Assembly: GCA_002762845.1 (NCBI GenBank)
Contig: PCYB01000062.1
Span: 1-28,807, forward strand
Direction of reading: 5' to 3'
Source: Candidatus Woesearchaeota archaeon CG10_big_fil_rev_8_21_14_0_10_36_11
Lineage (GTDB): Archaea > Nanobdellota > Nanobdellia > Woesearchaeales > GW2011-AR9
Length of the DNA: 28,807 nt
Numbering within the stretch: the first letter of the stretch is position 1; every line of letters begins with the position of its first letter. Both the position numbers and the translations under genes were made by a program. Shown in pieces: positions 5,653-14,195 of the stretch. The notes beneath the pieces are model-generated. The model searched no databases. It had not been told where the DNA came from and saw only the letters and a list, made by a program, of their open reading frames with translations.

Positions 5653-6543
5653 TTATCCTCTTCGGGTATAGACAAGAGGTTTCTTTTGTACAATAACAGA
5701 ATGTTCTGCTTGCGACACAATACCTCGTGACTGATCAACAAGGGGCGAATGTTCCTGGACACAACCTACTCTGACAAGTGTTCGAAGGGCAAGGGCAGTT
5801 CTTGGCGTTCCAAATGTTCTTTCTAACCACCGTTTTGCAAACGGAAGGCCATTATACTTTTTAATTTCCTGTAATACCTTTCGCGTTATAGGGTCGCGGA
5901 CTCCTGCATCTTTTACTAATGTAAATACTGTTGCGGGAACACTTTCTTGGACAATACCTGCACCTGTTGACGCAAACGGTTCTATGGCAATAACGTCTCC
6001 ATCTTTAAGCGTGTTTTTGTTCCCATTATCAAAATTTGGAATTGAAGGTTTTGTATGAATATTATAATGACCTAATCCGTGACCTGAAAGATTTCGTACC
6101 GGAGAAAAACCGTACGACGTAATTGTTTTATGGATAACATTACCAATCTCTGCTAAACTAACGCCTGGCGTGACAATCTTTAACGCTTCGCTGAGCGCGT
6201 CACGGCTTGCATTTACAAGTTCAGTATATTTGCCTGATAAATCAATCGTCACTGCGTTATCTGCGATATATCCATCAATATGGACACCAACATCTAACTT
6301 TACAACATGATCGTGTAGTACAGTCTCATCGTTCATGTCAGAACACGAATGTGCAGCACATTCATTCAATGATATTTGTGCAGGAAATGCGAGTTCTCCG
6401 CCTAATTCTTGTATTTTTGTTTCAATCGCGTCAAGAATGGTAATAACTTTCGTACCATTTTTAATTAACGACGTGCCATACTGAAGCGCTTCCGCAGCTA
6501 TTGTTCCTGCTTTAACGTACTTCTGTATCGTTTCGGTTTCCAT
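5653..6543 (-). CDS. map: Methionine aminopeptidase, type II
   Basis: This cytoplasmic enzyme removes the N-terminal Met from new proteins and uses two metal ions. All ligand motifs are present in order: D in KLDVGVHIDG, D in IADNAVTIDL, H in SGHGLGHYNIH, E in IAIEPFAS and E in SQAEHSVIV. The roughly 60-residue helical insert before the last ligand (around KKYNGLPFAKRWLERTF) marks the archaeal/eukaryotic type II enzyme. The length is 296 residues from the ATG at 6543. An upstream in-frame GTG at 6561 exists, but a TTTAAA box at 6568-6573 predicts transcription start at about 6544, which supports 6543. Confidence 0.93.
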   Translation of the reverse strand: METETIQKYVKAGTIAAEALQYGTSLIKNGTKVITILDAIETKIQELGGELAFPAQISLNECAAHSCSDMNDETVLHDHVVKLDVGVHIDGYIADNAVTIDLSGKYTELVNASRDALSEALKIVTPGVSLAEIGNVIHKTITSYGFSPVRNLSGHGLGHYNIHTKPSIPNFDNGNKNTLKDGDVIAIEPFASTGAGIVQESVPATVFTLVKDAGVRDPITRKVLQEIKKYNGLPFAKRWLERTFGTPRTALALRTLVRVGCVQEHSPLVDQSRGIVSQAEHSVIVQKKPLVYTRRG

Positions 6544-6567
6544 AGAATGACTATAATTCACTCTTTC

Positions 6568-6573
6568 TTTAAA
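6568..6573 (-). promoter_or_regulatory. TATA box of map
   Basis: TTTAAA is centred 27 bases before the map ATG on the minus strand, consistent with a leaderless mRNA. Confidence 0.5.
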
Positions 6574-6594
6574 TTATTTATGGATATTACAAAA

Positions 6595-8508
6595 TCAATC
6601 TAAACTTTCTACATTAACACACAGGTCATCCTGCCAAACCATGTCTGGGTATCGAAGGAGTGTATCTTTAACATACTTCTTCCGTTGATTGTACGTTTCT
6701 TGATTTTGTGCTTCAAACTTAATTGTAATATAAGGTCCATTTTGTGAATATCTGAATATAACCATGCCGTCAGTAAAATCTATCCGCGTTCCATCATCGC
6801 CAGGTATCACTGAATCATCGGTAACAGTATTTCCTGGAAAGTCAGCTTTAAATTTTTCTGCAATGTCTTTTATTATGGCTTCTTTCTTTTCGTCTGGACA
6901 GCCGATTTTAATTTCTGGTGATGAAATGTAAACAGGAAATGATTCGTATAACTGGCTCAGTGAAACGTTCCTTTCAGATAAATATTCTAACACACGCACA
7001 ACGGCGTACGCACCATCATCATGGCCGTACGCATTATCAGCAAAAAAGAAATGGCCAGACAGTTCACCACCGAACACTGCATTTTCTTCTGCAATTTTTG
7101 ATTTTATGAAGGAATGACCAGTTCGCCACATAACAGGAATGCCATTGTTTTGGTGTATCACTTCTCTAACAACCTGTGAGCATAACCCGTTATAAACAAT
7201 CTTTGAGTGAGGAAATCGTTCAAGAATTTCCTTTGCGAAAATGGCAACAAGAACATCGTTCCATAATACCCTTCCTTTCTCGTCAACCGTGCCTATCCTA
7301 TCACCGTCACCGTCAAACGCAAAACCAATATCTGCATTGTTTTCAAGTACTGCATCACGTACCCTTTTCATTGTACTTTCTGCGGTAGGGTCAGGTGTTC
7401 CTACAGGGAACTTCCCATCAACAGTAGTATTTCTTTCAATAACATCACATCCTGCTCGTCGTAATAATTCTGGAATAAAGAGTCCCGTTGTACCGCATCC
7501 GGAATCAACAATAACTTTAAATTTTTTGTTGAGAGTAATCTTCTTAAGAATATCATGGTAATAATCTTCTGTAACATCTTGTTGTTCTACAGTTCCTATT
7601 TTTTCTGATTTAAAATAATCTCCATTTTCAATAATTGTCCGTATTTCTTTGACTTCCTCAGGCCCTGTTGTTAATGAATATCCTATTCCCAATTTGAACC
7701 CATTATAATTGTAGGGATTATGTGATGCGGTTATCATAGCACCACCGTTTGTCTGAAATCTGTACTGTGCATAATACATCATCTGGGTCATCACCATTCC
7801 AATATCAATAATATTGATTCCCATTTCTGTCATTCCTTTAATTAATGAGTCCCGAAACATGTCGCTACTTAACCTACAGTCGCGCCCTACAACGGCGTGC
7901 CGTATTTTTCGTCGTCGTAAGAATGTCCCATACGCGTTTCCAATAGCATGAACTTTTTCCTCGTCAAGATCTTTTCCAACAATACCTCGAATATCATAAT
8001 TCCTGAAAATGAAGGGATTAATTTTTATTTTTTTACTTCCACTATCTTCCGCTCCACGTAATCTGTTTATGTTAGTACTTGAATTTAGTTTTTCTGTTCC
8101 TCCAACATCAAATCTCATTTCGATATTGTATCTTTCGCACAGTGGAGTTTCAGGAACAACTTTCTTTGATTCTCTGTCCCCCCCATTTGCAAAGATTATC
8201 TTATTCCAATGACGATGCAGTCGTGCTATATGTTCTAAAGAATTAATTACTGGCGACTCTTCATCAATCGACAGAAAGACTTCATCAACATACTTCATCG
8301 CTTTGACAACTTCCACCCTTTCATCCTCTGACATTATTATTTTACCTTTCTTACGTATTTGTTGTATATCATTATTGACAATCACAATAAGTTTATCCCC
8401 TAACTTTTTTGCGTCTTCAATAAGTCGTACATGTCCAATATGTGTGGGGTTAAAATAGCCCGAAATGATAACGAGGGTACGGCCATCAAAAGAATTGTCT
8501 TGGTACAT
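6595..8508 (-). CDS. Cytidylyltransferase-like domain fused to phosphomannomutase/phosphoglucomutase
   Basis: The protein has 637 residues from the ATG at 8508; a TATA box 27 bases upstream sets this start. Residues about 10-150 form a nucleotidyltransferase of the glycerol-3-phosphate cytidylyltransferase/RfaE type, with the HxGH motif in GYFNPTHIGH and a second motif SSTNINRLRG. Residues about 165-637 form an alpha-D-phosphohexomutase of the AlgC type: FRNYDIRGIVG, catalytic Ser262 in TASHNP, metal loop DGDGDR, sugar loop GGELSGH and phosphate-binding RYSQNGPYI. The mutase moves phosphate between C6 and C1 of hexoses. The partner domain suggests nucleotide activation of a sugar or polyol phosphate. 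This fusion is unusual, and its product cannot be named. Confidence 0.88.
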   Translation of the reverse strand: MYQDNSFDGRTLVIISGYFNPTHIGHVRLIEDAKKLGDKLIVIVNNDIQQIRKKGKIIMSEDERVEVVKAMKYVDEVFLSIDEESPVINSLEHIARLHRHWNKIIFANGGDRESKKVVPETPLCERYNIEMRFDVGGTEKLNSSTNINRLRGAEDSGSKKIKINPFIFRNYDIRGIVGKDLDEEKVHAIGNAYGTFLRRRKIRHAVVGRDCRLSSDMFRDSLIKGMTEMGINIIDIGMVMTQMMYYAQYRFQTNGGAMITASHNPYNYNGFKLGIGYSLTTGPEEVKEIRTIIENGDYFKSEKIGTVEQQDVTEDYYHDILKKITLNKKFKVIVDSGCGTTGLFIPELLRRAGCDVIERNTTVDGKFPVGTPDPTAESTMKRVRDAVLENNADIGFAFDGDGDRIGTVDEKGRVLWNDVLVAIFAKEILERFPHSKIVYNGLCSQVVREVIHQNNGIPVMWRTGHSFIKSKIAEENAVFGGELSGHFFFADNAYGHDDGAYAVVRVLEYLSERNVSLSQLYESFPVYISSPEIKIGCPDEKKEAIIKDIAEKFKADFPGNTVTDDSVIPGDDGTRIDFTDGMVIFRYSQNGPYITIKFEAQNQETYNQRKKYVKDTLLRYPDMVWQDDLCVNVESLD

Positions 8509-8531
8509 GAAAACTGAATGGGTTGGCTCGA

Positions 8532-8539
8532 TATTTAAA
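8532..8539 (-). promoter_or_regulatory. TATA box of the nucleotidyltransferase/phosphohexomutase fusion gene
   Basis: TTTAAATA on the minus strand is centred at 8535.5, 27 bases before the ATG at 8508. It lies back to back with the 5S rRNA promoter at 8564-8573. Confidence 0.6.
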
Positions 8540-8563
8540 GAGTTGTGAAAAACCAATCGTAAC

Positions 8564-8573
8564 TTTTATAAAT
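8564..8573 (+). promoter_or_regulatory. TATA box of the 5S rRNA gene
   Basis: TTTTATAAAT is centred at 8568.5, so transcription should start near 8595. That matches the 5' end of helix I of the 5S rRNA (8594). Confidence 0.6.
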
Positions 8574-8593
8574 GGGGCTAAGAAATAGTCTTC

Positions 8594-8704
8594 TGGACGG
8601 CCATAGGGGCTTGGTTCATCCGTTCCCTTTTCGAACACGGAAATTAAGAACGCTTCCGTACCTTGGTGTACTGCATTACGTGGGAAACTTGGTAAGCTGT
8701 CCAT
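8594..8704 (+). rRNA. 5S ribosomal RNA
   Basis: The interval shows the conserved 5S landmarks in order. GGCCATAG follows the 5' arm of helix I; CCGT pairs with ACGG in helix III around CGAACACGGAAATTAAG; GTGTACTGC follows; then GGGAAACTTGG leads into the 3' arm of helix I. Helix I pairs TGGACGGC (8594-8601) with GCTGTCCA (8696-8703) over 8 bp, with one G-U. At about 111 nt it is a little shorter than typical archaeal 5S. It has its own TATA box and no 16S, 23S or tRNA neighbour. Its local GC content is visibly higher than the flanks, as expected for a structured RNA. Ends are accurate to a few bases. Confidence 0.9.
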
Positions 8705-8725
8705 CTTTATTTTAATTTTATTCTT
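8705..8725 (+). terminator. T-rich terminator of 5S rRNA
   Basis: Directly after helix I the plus strand has several T runs of 3-4 bases separated by single purines, a typical archaeal termination zone. Confidence 0.4.
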
Positions 8726-8769
8726 TATGTACCAGTGACACTATACCGCAGGTTCTTCTTCCACAACGC

Positions 8770-8778
8770 TTTTAAATA
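8770..8778 (+). promoter_or_regulatory. TATA box of the 8800-14171 operon
   Basis: TTTTAAATA is centred about 26 bases before the ATG at 8800, so the first gene should be leaderless. The next four genes follow at -7 to +8 bases without room for another promoter. Confidence 0.6.
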
Positions 8779-8799
8779 CTTTTTAAGACATTTTACCGT

Positions 8800-9534
8800 A
8801 TGAAAGCTATCATCCTGGCTGCAGGGTACGCAACACGATTATACCCGCTTACAGAAAACCAGCCAAAACCATTATTGGAAGTGAACAAGATTCCCATTAT
8901 TGAACATATTCTTGAAAAACTTAACACCATTAAAAATATCCGGGACATTTATATTGTCACAAATGCACGATTTTATGATTTGTTTCGCACGTGGCATTGC
9001 AATTATACATCTCCCAAAAATATTGTTCTTCTTAATGACGGAACAACGAGTAACGATGACAGATTAGGTGCAGTCGGAGACATATATCATGTGATACAAG
9101 AAAAAGAGATCAATGAAGATATTGTTGTTATTGCGGGCGATAATTTGTTTGGGTTTGAATTACAACAATTTATTACATTTTCAGAAAGAAATAACAGTTC
9201 ATCAGTTGCGTTTTGTGATCTTAAAGATGTTGAAAAGGTCCGGAGAAGGTTTGGCGTTGGTGTCCTTCAAGGTGAAAAGCTTATCGGATTTGAAGAAAAG
9301 CCGCTCGAACCGAGCAGTGCGCTTGCAAGTACTGCATGTTATTTGTTCAAGAAAGAAGATTTTCAGTTTATTGAGAAGGCAATGGAACGCGGTAGTGCTG
9401 ACAATACGGGAGACTTTGTTAAGTTCCTTGTCCACAATTCTACAGTTCACGGTTTTGTGTTTGATGAACATTGGTTTGACATAGGAAGTTTTGAATCGCT
9501 GAAAGATGCAGAGAATCTATATAAAAACATATAA
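8800..9534 (+). CDS. Sugar-1-phosphate nucleotidyltransferase
   Basis: The enzyme makes NDP-sugar from NTP and sugar-1-phosphate in the cytoplasm. The N-terminus carries the family signature AAGYATRLYPLTENQPKPLLE (nucleotide-binding loop and catalytic Lys region). Other matches are VIAGDNLFG (metal Asp) and GFEEKPLEP (substrate loop). The length of 244 residues is that of a single catalytic domain, with no hexapeptide C-terminal domain. It resembles glucose-1-phosphate thymidylyl-, uridylyl- and mannose-1-phosphate guanylyltransferases; the base and sugar cannot be chosen from the sequence. As first gene of an operon that also has UDP-glucose dehydrogenase, a UDP-glucose supply role is plausible. 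Confidence 0.88.
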   Translation: MKAIILAAGYATRLYPLTENQPKPLLEVNKIPIIEHILEKLNTIKNIRDIYIVTNARFYDLFRTWHCNYTSPKNIVLLNDGTTSNDDRLGAVGDIYHVIQEKEINEDIVVIAGDNLFGFELQQFITFSERNNSSSVAFCDLKDVEKVRRRFGVGVLQGEKLIGFEEKPLEPSSALASTACYLFKKEDFQFIEKAMERGSADNTGDFVKFLVHNSTVHGFVFDEHWFDIGSFESLKDAENLYKNI

Positions 9535-9542
9535 TTTTAACA

Positions 9543-11252
9543 ATGAATTCGTTTGTTATTCGGATTGGTGGAGAAGCCGGCTGGGGAATAGCGACCGCAG
9601 CAGATATCATCGCAAAAGTATTTATCAAAGCAGGATATCACGTTTTTTTACATAAAGAATATGCATCACAGATTAAAGGTGGTCATAACTATCATACTAT
9701 ACGTGTTTCTTCAATACCTATCGCCGCTCCTATTGAACATGTTAATGTCTTGTTGGCATTAGATTCTGCGACGGGAGAAAAACATACCACATTTGTTGTC
9801 GATGGCGGAACTATTATTTTTAACGATTCTGTTGAAATACGTACAACAAAACGTAATGTTCATTATGTTCCACTTCAAATAACAAAAATACAACAAGAAT
9901 CTATTGAGAAAAATGTTGCGAATGCCATCTTTGTTGGTGCCGCTGTTAAGTTATGTAGTATAGGGTATGATATTCTTGAATCCGTGATGGAAGATATTTT
10001 CAAACACAAACCAGTATTGTTGGAAACTTTTCGTACTGCTGTCCAAAAGGGATACAATTCTATTGAAAAAAGTAATACCATTAATTTTCCAGCACTCAAA
10101 AAATCCTTGTCATTAGGATTTTATACTGGAAATGATGCCATTACACAAGGTGCGTTAGATGCAGGTATTACGTTTCATGCACAGTATCCCATGACTCCCG
10201 TGTCAAAGATACTTCACAATCTTGCAAAAGACGCTATCACAACTGAAGCTCTTACAGTAGTACAACCAGAAGACGAGATTGCAGCTATCAACATGGCGCT
10301 TGGTGCATCGTATGCAGGAGCACGAGCAATGACGGCAACGTCCGGCGGTGGCTTTTCGTTGATGGTAGAATCGGTTGGCCTTGCAAGCATGGCAGAAATT
10401 CCTTTAGTTCTTATTGAAGGTCAGCGGCCGGGACCCGCAACAGGCATTCCAACAAAAACTGAACAGGGAGACCTTTCATTTGTTCTTTCGGCTGGTCAGG
10501 GAGATTTTCCCCGTGTCGTTATTGCACCTGGAAATGTACAAGAATGTTACACAGAAACAAAACGTGCATTTTACATTGCGGAAAAGTATCAGCTCCCAGT
10601 TATCGTTCTTGTTGATACGGCAGTAGCAGAAAGCTTTGTAACTGTTACATTGTCTGACGATTTACACATTGACTTTTCACAGCGGTTCAATATTATTAAT
10701 ACTGTTGGTAATTCTCAAATAAAAGATGGTATGTTTATGCGGTACGAGGGAGAACCTCTTCTGCGAACTGTGCCGGGTACAAAGAATGGTATGTACACAT
10801 GTGCTGGCGATGAACATACTGAGGTCGGATGTATAACGGAAGATCCAACAATACGAACGTCGATGATGCGTCGTCGTATGGACAAATTAAACTTAATTGA
10901 AACCGAATTGCCTCCTCCAGAATTGTATGGTTCTTCGGATGCAGATGTAACGGTTGTGTGTTGGGGAAGTACAACATCTGCTGTTAAAGAGGTTGTTGAT
11001 ACACTAAATTCAGAGGGCAAGAAGATTAATCTTTTACAGATGAAATATATGTGTCCGTTTCATACAACGACCGTGCATGACATCTTGAAGAAGTCAAAAA
11101 AGACCATATTGATTGAAAATAATTATTCTGGTCAATTAGGAAGACTGATTAAAGAACAAACGGGAATAGCAATGCACGAAACAATTACAAAATATAATGG
11201 TCAACCGTTTACTGTTGACGAAGTGTACAAACTAATAATACAAAAATGGTAG
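9543..11252 (+). CDS. korA: 2-oxoacid:ferredoxin oxidoreductase, fused gamma-alpha subunit
   Basis: With the next gene this forms an oxidoreductase that decarboxylates a 2-oxoacid to acyl-CoA and reduces ferredoxin. Residues 1-185 are the gamma domain (RIGGEAGWGIATAADI, ASQIKGGHNYH). Residues about 195-569 are the alpha domain: GNDAITQGALDAG, QYPMTPVS, QPEDEIAAINMALGASYAG, MTATSGGGFSLM and EGQRPGPATGIPTK. The gamma-alpha order is that of the KorA-type two-subunit enzymes. No ferredoxin (delta) subunit is present. It lies 8 bases after the nucleotidyltransferase and overlaps korB by 7 bases. Whether it prefers 2-oxoglutarate, pyruvate or another acid cannot be told. Confidence 0.92.
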   Translation: MNSFVIRIGGEAGWGIATAADIIAKVFIKAGYHVFLHKEYASQIKGGHNYHTIRVSSIPIAAPIEHVNVLLALDSATGEKHTTFVVDGGTIIFNDSVEIRTTKRNVHYVPLQITKIQQESIEKNVANAIFVGAAVKLCSIGYDILESVMEDIFKHKPVLLETFRTAVQKGYNSIEKSNTINFPALKKSLSLGFYTGNDAITQGALDAGITFHAQYPMTPVSKILHNLAKDAITTEALTVVQPEDEIAAINMALGASYAGARAMTATSGGGFSLMVESVGLASMAEIPLVLIEGQRPGPATGIPTKTEQGDLSFVLSAGQGDFPRVVIAPGNVQECYTETKRAFYIAEKYQLPVIVLVDTAVAESFVTVTLSDDLHIDFSQRFNIINTVGNSQIKDGMFMRYEGEPLLRTVPGTKNGMYTCAGDEHTEVGCITEDPTIRTSMMRRRMDKLNLIETELPPPELYGSSDADVTVVCWGSTTSAVKEVVDTLNSEGKKINLLQMKYMCPFHTTTVHDILKKSKKTILIENNYSGQLGRLIKEQTGIAMHETITKYNGQPFTVDEVYKLIIQKW

Positions 11253-12004
11253 AATTACAAGATCATAATAGTACAGAGAAGCCGAACTGGTGTCCTGGTT
11301 GCGGCAATTTTACTATTTTGAAAAGTGTACAAAAAGCATTAACAGAACTACACTGTGAACCACACAACGCTGTACTTGTGTCTGGTGTTGGTTGTTTTGC
11401 AAAACTTCCCTACTGGACAAAAACAAACGGGTTTGTTGGATTACATGGTCGGTCACTTCCAGTTGCACAGGGAATAAAACTTGCAAATAAAGACCTTACT
11501 GTCATTGCATTCGGTGGTGATGGCGACGGATATAGTGAAGGTGGGAACCATTTCATCCATGCCTGCCGACGAGATGTTCCAATAACATACATTGTTCATA
11601 ACAACGGCGTCTTTGGTTTAACAACTGGCCAATATTCTCCAACATCAGATATTGGAAAGAAAAGTAAGTCAAGCCCTCTCGGTTCTACAGAACGACCACT
11701 CAATCCACTTGCAGTCGCCATTGCGTCAGGTGCGACGTTCGTTGCGCGTACGTACGCAGGAAACATGTCACACTGTGTTGACATTTTAACAAAAGCCATT
11801 CAACATGATGGTTTTGCACTTGTTGATGTTATTCAACCATGCCTTACCTTTGGCAAGACTACCAAGTATTATACAGAAAGAGTGTATTATCTTGATGACA
11901 AGTACGATCCATCTGATAAAAGTATTGCATTCATAAAAGCGGTAGAGAGCGAACATGGACAGAAAATTGCGTGTGGAATTTTATATAGGGAGACAAAGGT
12001 ATGA
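11246..12004 (+). CDS. korB: 2-oxoacid:ferredoxin oxidoreductase, beta subunit
   Basis: This 252-residue subunit binds thiamine diphosphate and one [4Fe-4S] cluster. Cluster cysteines appear in NWCPGCGNF, GVGCFAKL and QPCLTFG. The thiamine diphosphate/Mg motif is GGDGDGYSEGGNH followed by NNGVFGLTTGQYSPTS. It overlaps the alpha gene by 7 bases and the next gene by 4 (ATGA), so it is translationally coupled on both sides. Its place among nucleotide-sugar genes is unusual, but the subunit itself looks complete. Confidence 0.93.
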   Translation: MVELQDHNSTEKPNWCPGCGNFTILKSVQKALTELHCEPHNAVLVSGVGCFAKLPYWTKTNGFVGLHGRSLPVAQGIKLANKDLTVIAFGGDGDGYSEGGNHFIHACRRDVPITYIVHNNGVFGLTTGQYSPTSDIGKKSKSSPLGSTERPLNPLAVAIASGATFVARTYAGNMSHCVDILTKAIQHDGFALVDVIQPCLTFGKTTKYYTERVYYLDDKYDPSDKSIAFIKAVESEHGQKIACGILYRETKV

Positions 12005-13302
12005 ACATTACGATTGTTGGCAGCGGATATGTTGGCTTGGTAACGGGTGCATGTTTGGCTAATTTGGGCCATTTTGTGTTATGTGTTGATATTGACGAAA
12101 CTAAAATTACCCAACTACGTACTGGAGAAATCCCTTTTTATGAACCTGGCTTGAATGAGGTAGTGCAGAAAAGTCGTGAGAAAGGTCGCCTTACATTTAC
12201 AACAGACATTAAAGAAGGGGTCTTGTTTGGGAATATAATCTTTAACTGTGTTGGAACGCCAAGTATGAACAACGGTTCTGCAGACTTGTCGTATGTGTTC
12301 AGTGTTGCAGAATCTGTTGCAGAATTTTCTCAGGGATATAAACTGCTGATTAACAAAAGTACTGTGCCGCCTGGGACGGCACAAAAATGTTTTGAAATCA
12401 TTCACACAAAGAATCCCAATTCTCAGGTAGAAATCGTTTCCAACCCCGAGTTTTTGAAAGAAGGTGCTGCTGTTCATGACTTTACACATCCTGACAAGAT
12501 TGTTGTCGGTGCAAAGACAGATAAAGCGTTTGCGTTAGTACGAAAAGTGTACACGGGCCGTGTCAGGACATACATCCCTGTCTTGGAAACGTCATGGGAA
12601 ACTGCAGAGATGATCAAGTACGCAAACAATTCTTTTTTATCAACAAAGATAAGTTTCATTAACGAAATTGCAAACATTTGCGACGTACTAGGTGCAGATG
12701 TTAAAGTTGTGTCACAAGCAATGGGTATGGATTATCGTATAAGTCCAAAATTTCTGAATGCAGGTATTGGCTATGGCGGTTCTTGTTTTCCTAAAGATGT
12801 TCGCGCATTAGTTGCCACTGCTGCTAGTTGTGGATATAACGCATCGTTATTAAAACGTGTTGATGTGTTAAATACCAACCAGAAATCATTGTTACTTACA
12901 AAAGCTCTGAAACGGTTTGGATCGCTCTCAGGAAAAATATTTTCTGTATGGGGAATTTCGTTTAAACCAAAAACGAGTGATGTCCGAGAAGCTGCATCAC
13001 TGGTACTTATTCAAGGATTGATTGATGCCGGTGCTGTCGTTAACGTGTACGATCCTGTTGCAATGGACGAAGCCAAATCAATTTTCGGTAATTCGATTAC
13101 GTATTGTACGTCTCTTGAAGAATCGGTCAAGGACAGTTCTGCAATATTTTTGGTAACTGAATGGGACGAATTTAGAAATGTTAATTTTGCTGAACTTGGA
13201 AAACAGATGAAAGAAAAAGTTCTTATTGACGGCCGTAACATTTATGAGCCTGTTTTGGTTAAAGAAGAAGGGTTTGAATATGTTGGTATTGGGCGGCGGT
13301 GA
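12001..13302 (+). CDS. ugd: UDP-glucose 6-dehydrogenase
   Basis: This 433-residue enzyme oxidises UDP-glucose to UDP-glucuronate with two NAD+. The N-terminal Rossmann motif is VGSGYVGLVTGACLA. Family markers are CVGTPS, STVPPGTA, NPEFLKEGAAVHDF, catalytic Cys262 in GYGGSCFPKD, and the C-terminal WGISFKPKTSDVREA. The form GxSFKPxTDDxREA and NPEFLxEGxA match UDP-glucose rather than UDP-HexNAc dehydrogenases. It is coupled to korB (ATGA) and to the transporter after it (TGATG). The likely use is supply of UDP-GlcA to the 4-epimerase-like gene at 15475. Confidence 0.92.
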   Translation: MNITIVGSGYVGLVTGACLANLGHFVLCVDIDETKITQLRTGEIPFYEPGLNEVVQKSREKGRLTFTTDIKEGVLFGNIIFNCVGTPSMNNGSADLSYVFSVAESVAEFSQGYKLLINKSTVPPGTAQKCFEIIHTKNPNSQVEIVSNPEFLKEGAAVHDFTHPDKIVVGAKTDKAFALVRKVYTGRVRTYIPVLETSWETAEMIKYANNSFLSTKISFINEIANICDVLGADVKVVSQAMGMDYRISPKFLNAGIGYGGSCFPKDVRALVATAASCGYNASLLKRVDVLNTNQKSLLLTKALKRFGSLSGKIFSVWGISFKPKTSDVREAASLVLIQGLIDAGAVVNVYDPVAMDEAKSIFGNSITYCTSLEESVKDSSAIFLVTEWDEFRNVNFAELGKQMKEKVLIDGRNIYEPVLVKEEGFEYVGIGRR

Positions 13303-14171
13303 TGTTTGTGGTGTGGTATTTATTTGCATTGGGTGGGGCTTTTCTTAGTGCAACATATTTTGCACTTGTTAAGAAATTTTTGAAAAACGTTAACCAATAC
13401 GTTCTCGCAAGTGGCGTGTTTCTTAGCGCGTTTTGTGTTCTTATTTTTGCCTCTTTCATTAAAGGGTTTCCTGCGTTGGGGAATTCTTTTTATTTAGCAG
13501 TTTTTGCATCAGTCTTTCTCAATATTGTTTCAACAACGTTATATTATAAAGCATTGAAAATCACAGATTTGTCTTTAGCAACACCCATGACATCATTTAC
13601 GCCTGTATTTCTTATTGTAACCTCGTTTCTTCTTCTTAGAGAATTCCCTACGCCTATTGGAATGGTTGGAATTGTTCTAATCGTTTTGGGATCATACGTC
13701 CTAAATATGACAAAAAATGGGGGTGGTTTAATAGATCCATTCAAAAGAATGTTTAAAGACAGAGGAGTTGTCTATATGCTTATTGTTGCATTCTTGTTTA
13801 GCCTCTCTTCAAATTTTGATAAAATGGTTGTCCAGAATTCTGATACTTTGTTTGGATCGGCATTTGTTCATTTATTTTTAGGAATAGCTTTCATTGCTAT
13901 CTCTTCCTTTCGTTCAATAAATATTTTGAGTGTGTATAAAAATAACTTTCATACATTTTTCTTAATAGGTTTAATCTCAGCATTGGGAGCAATATTCATT
14001 AATATTGCATTTACTATGCAAATTGTCCCCTACGTTATATCAATTAAAAGATTAAGTATATTATTTAGTGTTATGTATGGGGGTTGGTTATTTAAAGAAA
14101 GAAACTTGTTTGCTCGAGTAAGTGGCGCGTTAGTTATGGTTGTTGGTGTTATTCTAATTGTTTTATTTTAA
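13302..14171 (+). CDS. EamA/DMT-family membrane transporter
   Basis: The protein has 289 residues and ten predicted hydrophobic helices in two repeats of five, as in the drug/metabolite transporter family. EamA-type features are the FALVKKF motif in helix 1, YYKALKITDLSLATP before helix 4, and a matching second-half end (SVMYGGWLFKERN, then GALVMVVGVILIVLF). The start is the ATG at 13302, which shares a base with the ugd stop. Last in the operon, it might export or flip an activated or lipid-linked sugar, but the substrate is unknown. The final 40% is more AT-rich in third positions than its neighbours. Confidence 0.85.
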   Translation: MFVVWYLFALGGAFLSATYFALVKKFLKNVNQYVLASGVFLSAFCVLIFASFIKGFPALGNSFYLAVFASVFLNIVSTTLYYKALKITDLSLATPMTSFTPVFLIVTSFLLLREFPTPIGMVGIVLIVLGSYVLNMTKNGGGLIDPFKRMFKDRGVVYMLIVAFLFSLSSNFDKMVVQNSDTLFGSAFVHLFLGIAFIAISSFRSINILSVYKNNFHTFFLIGLISALGAIFINIAFTMQIVPYVISIKRLSILFSVMYGGWLFKERNLFARVSGALVMVVGVILIVLF

Positions 14172-14195
14172 ATCTGTCTATGACAAATCTTCTCA

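Noticed and set aside
8486..8704. A 72-codon minus-strand ORF (MDSLPSFPRN...)
   Set aside because: It is the complement of the 5S rRNA gene and then runs through two promoters into the start of the phosphohexomutase fusion gene; the conserved 5S sequence explains its apparent order.
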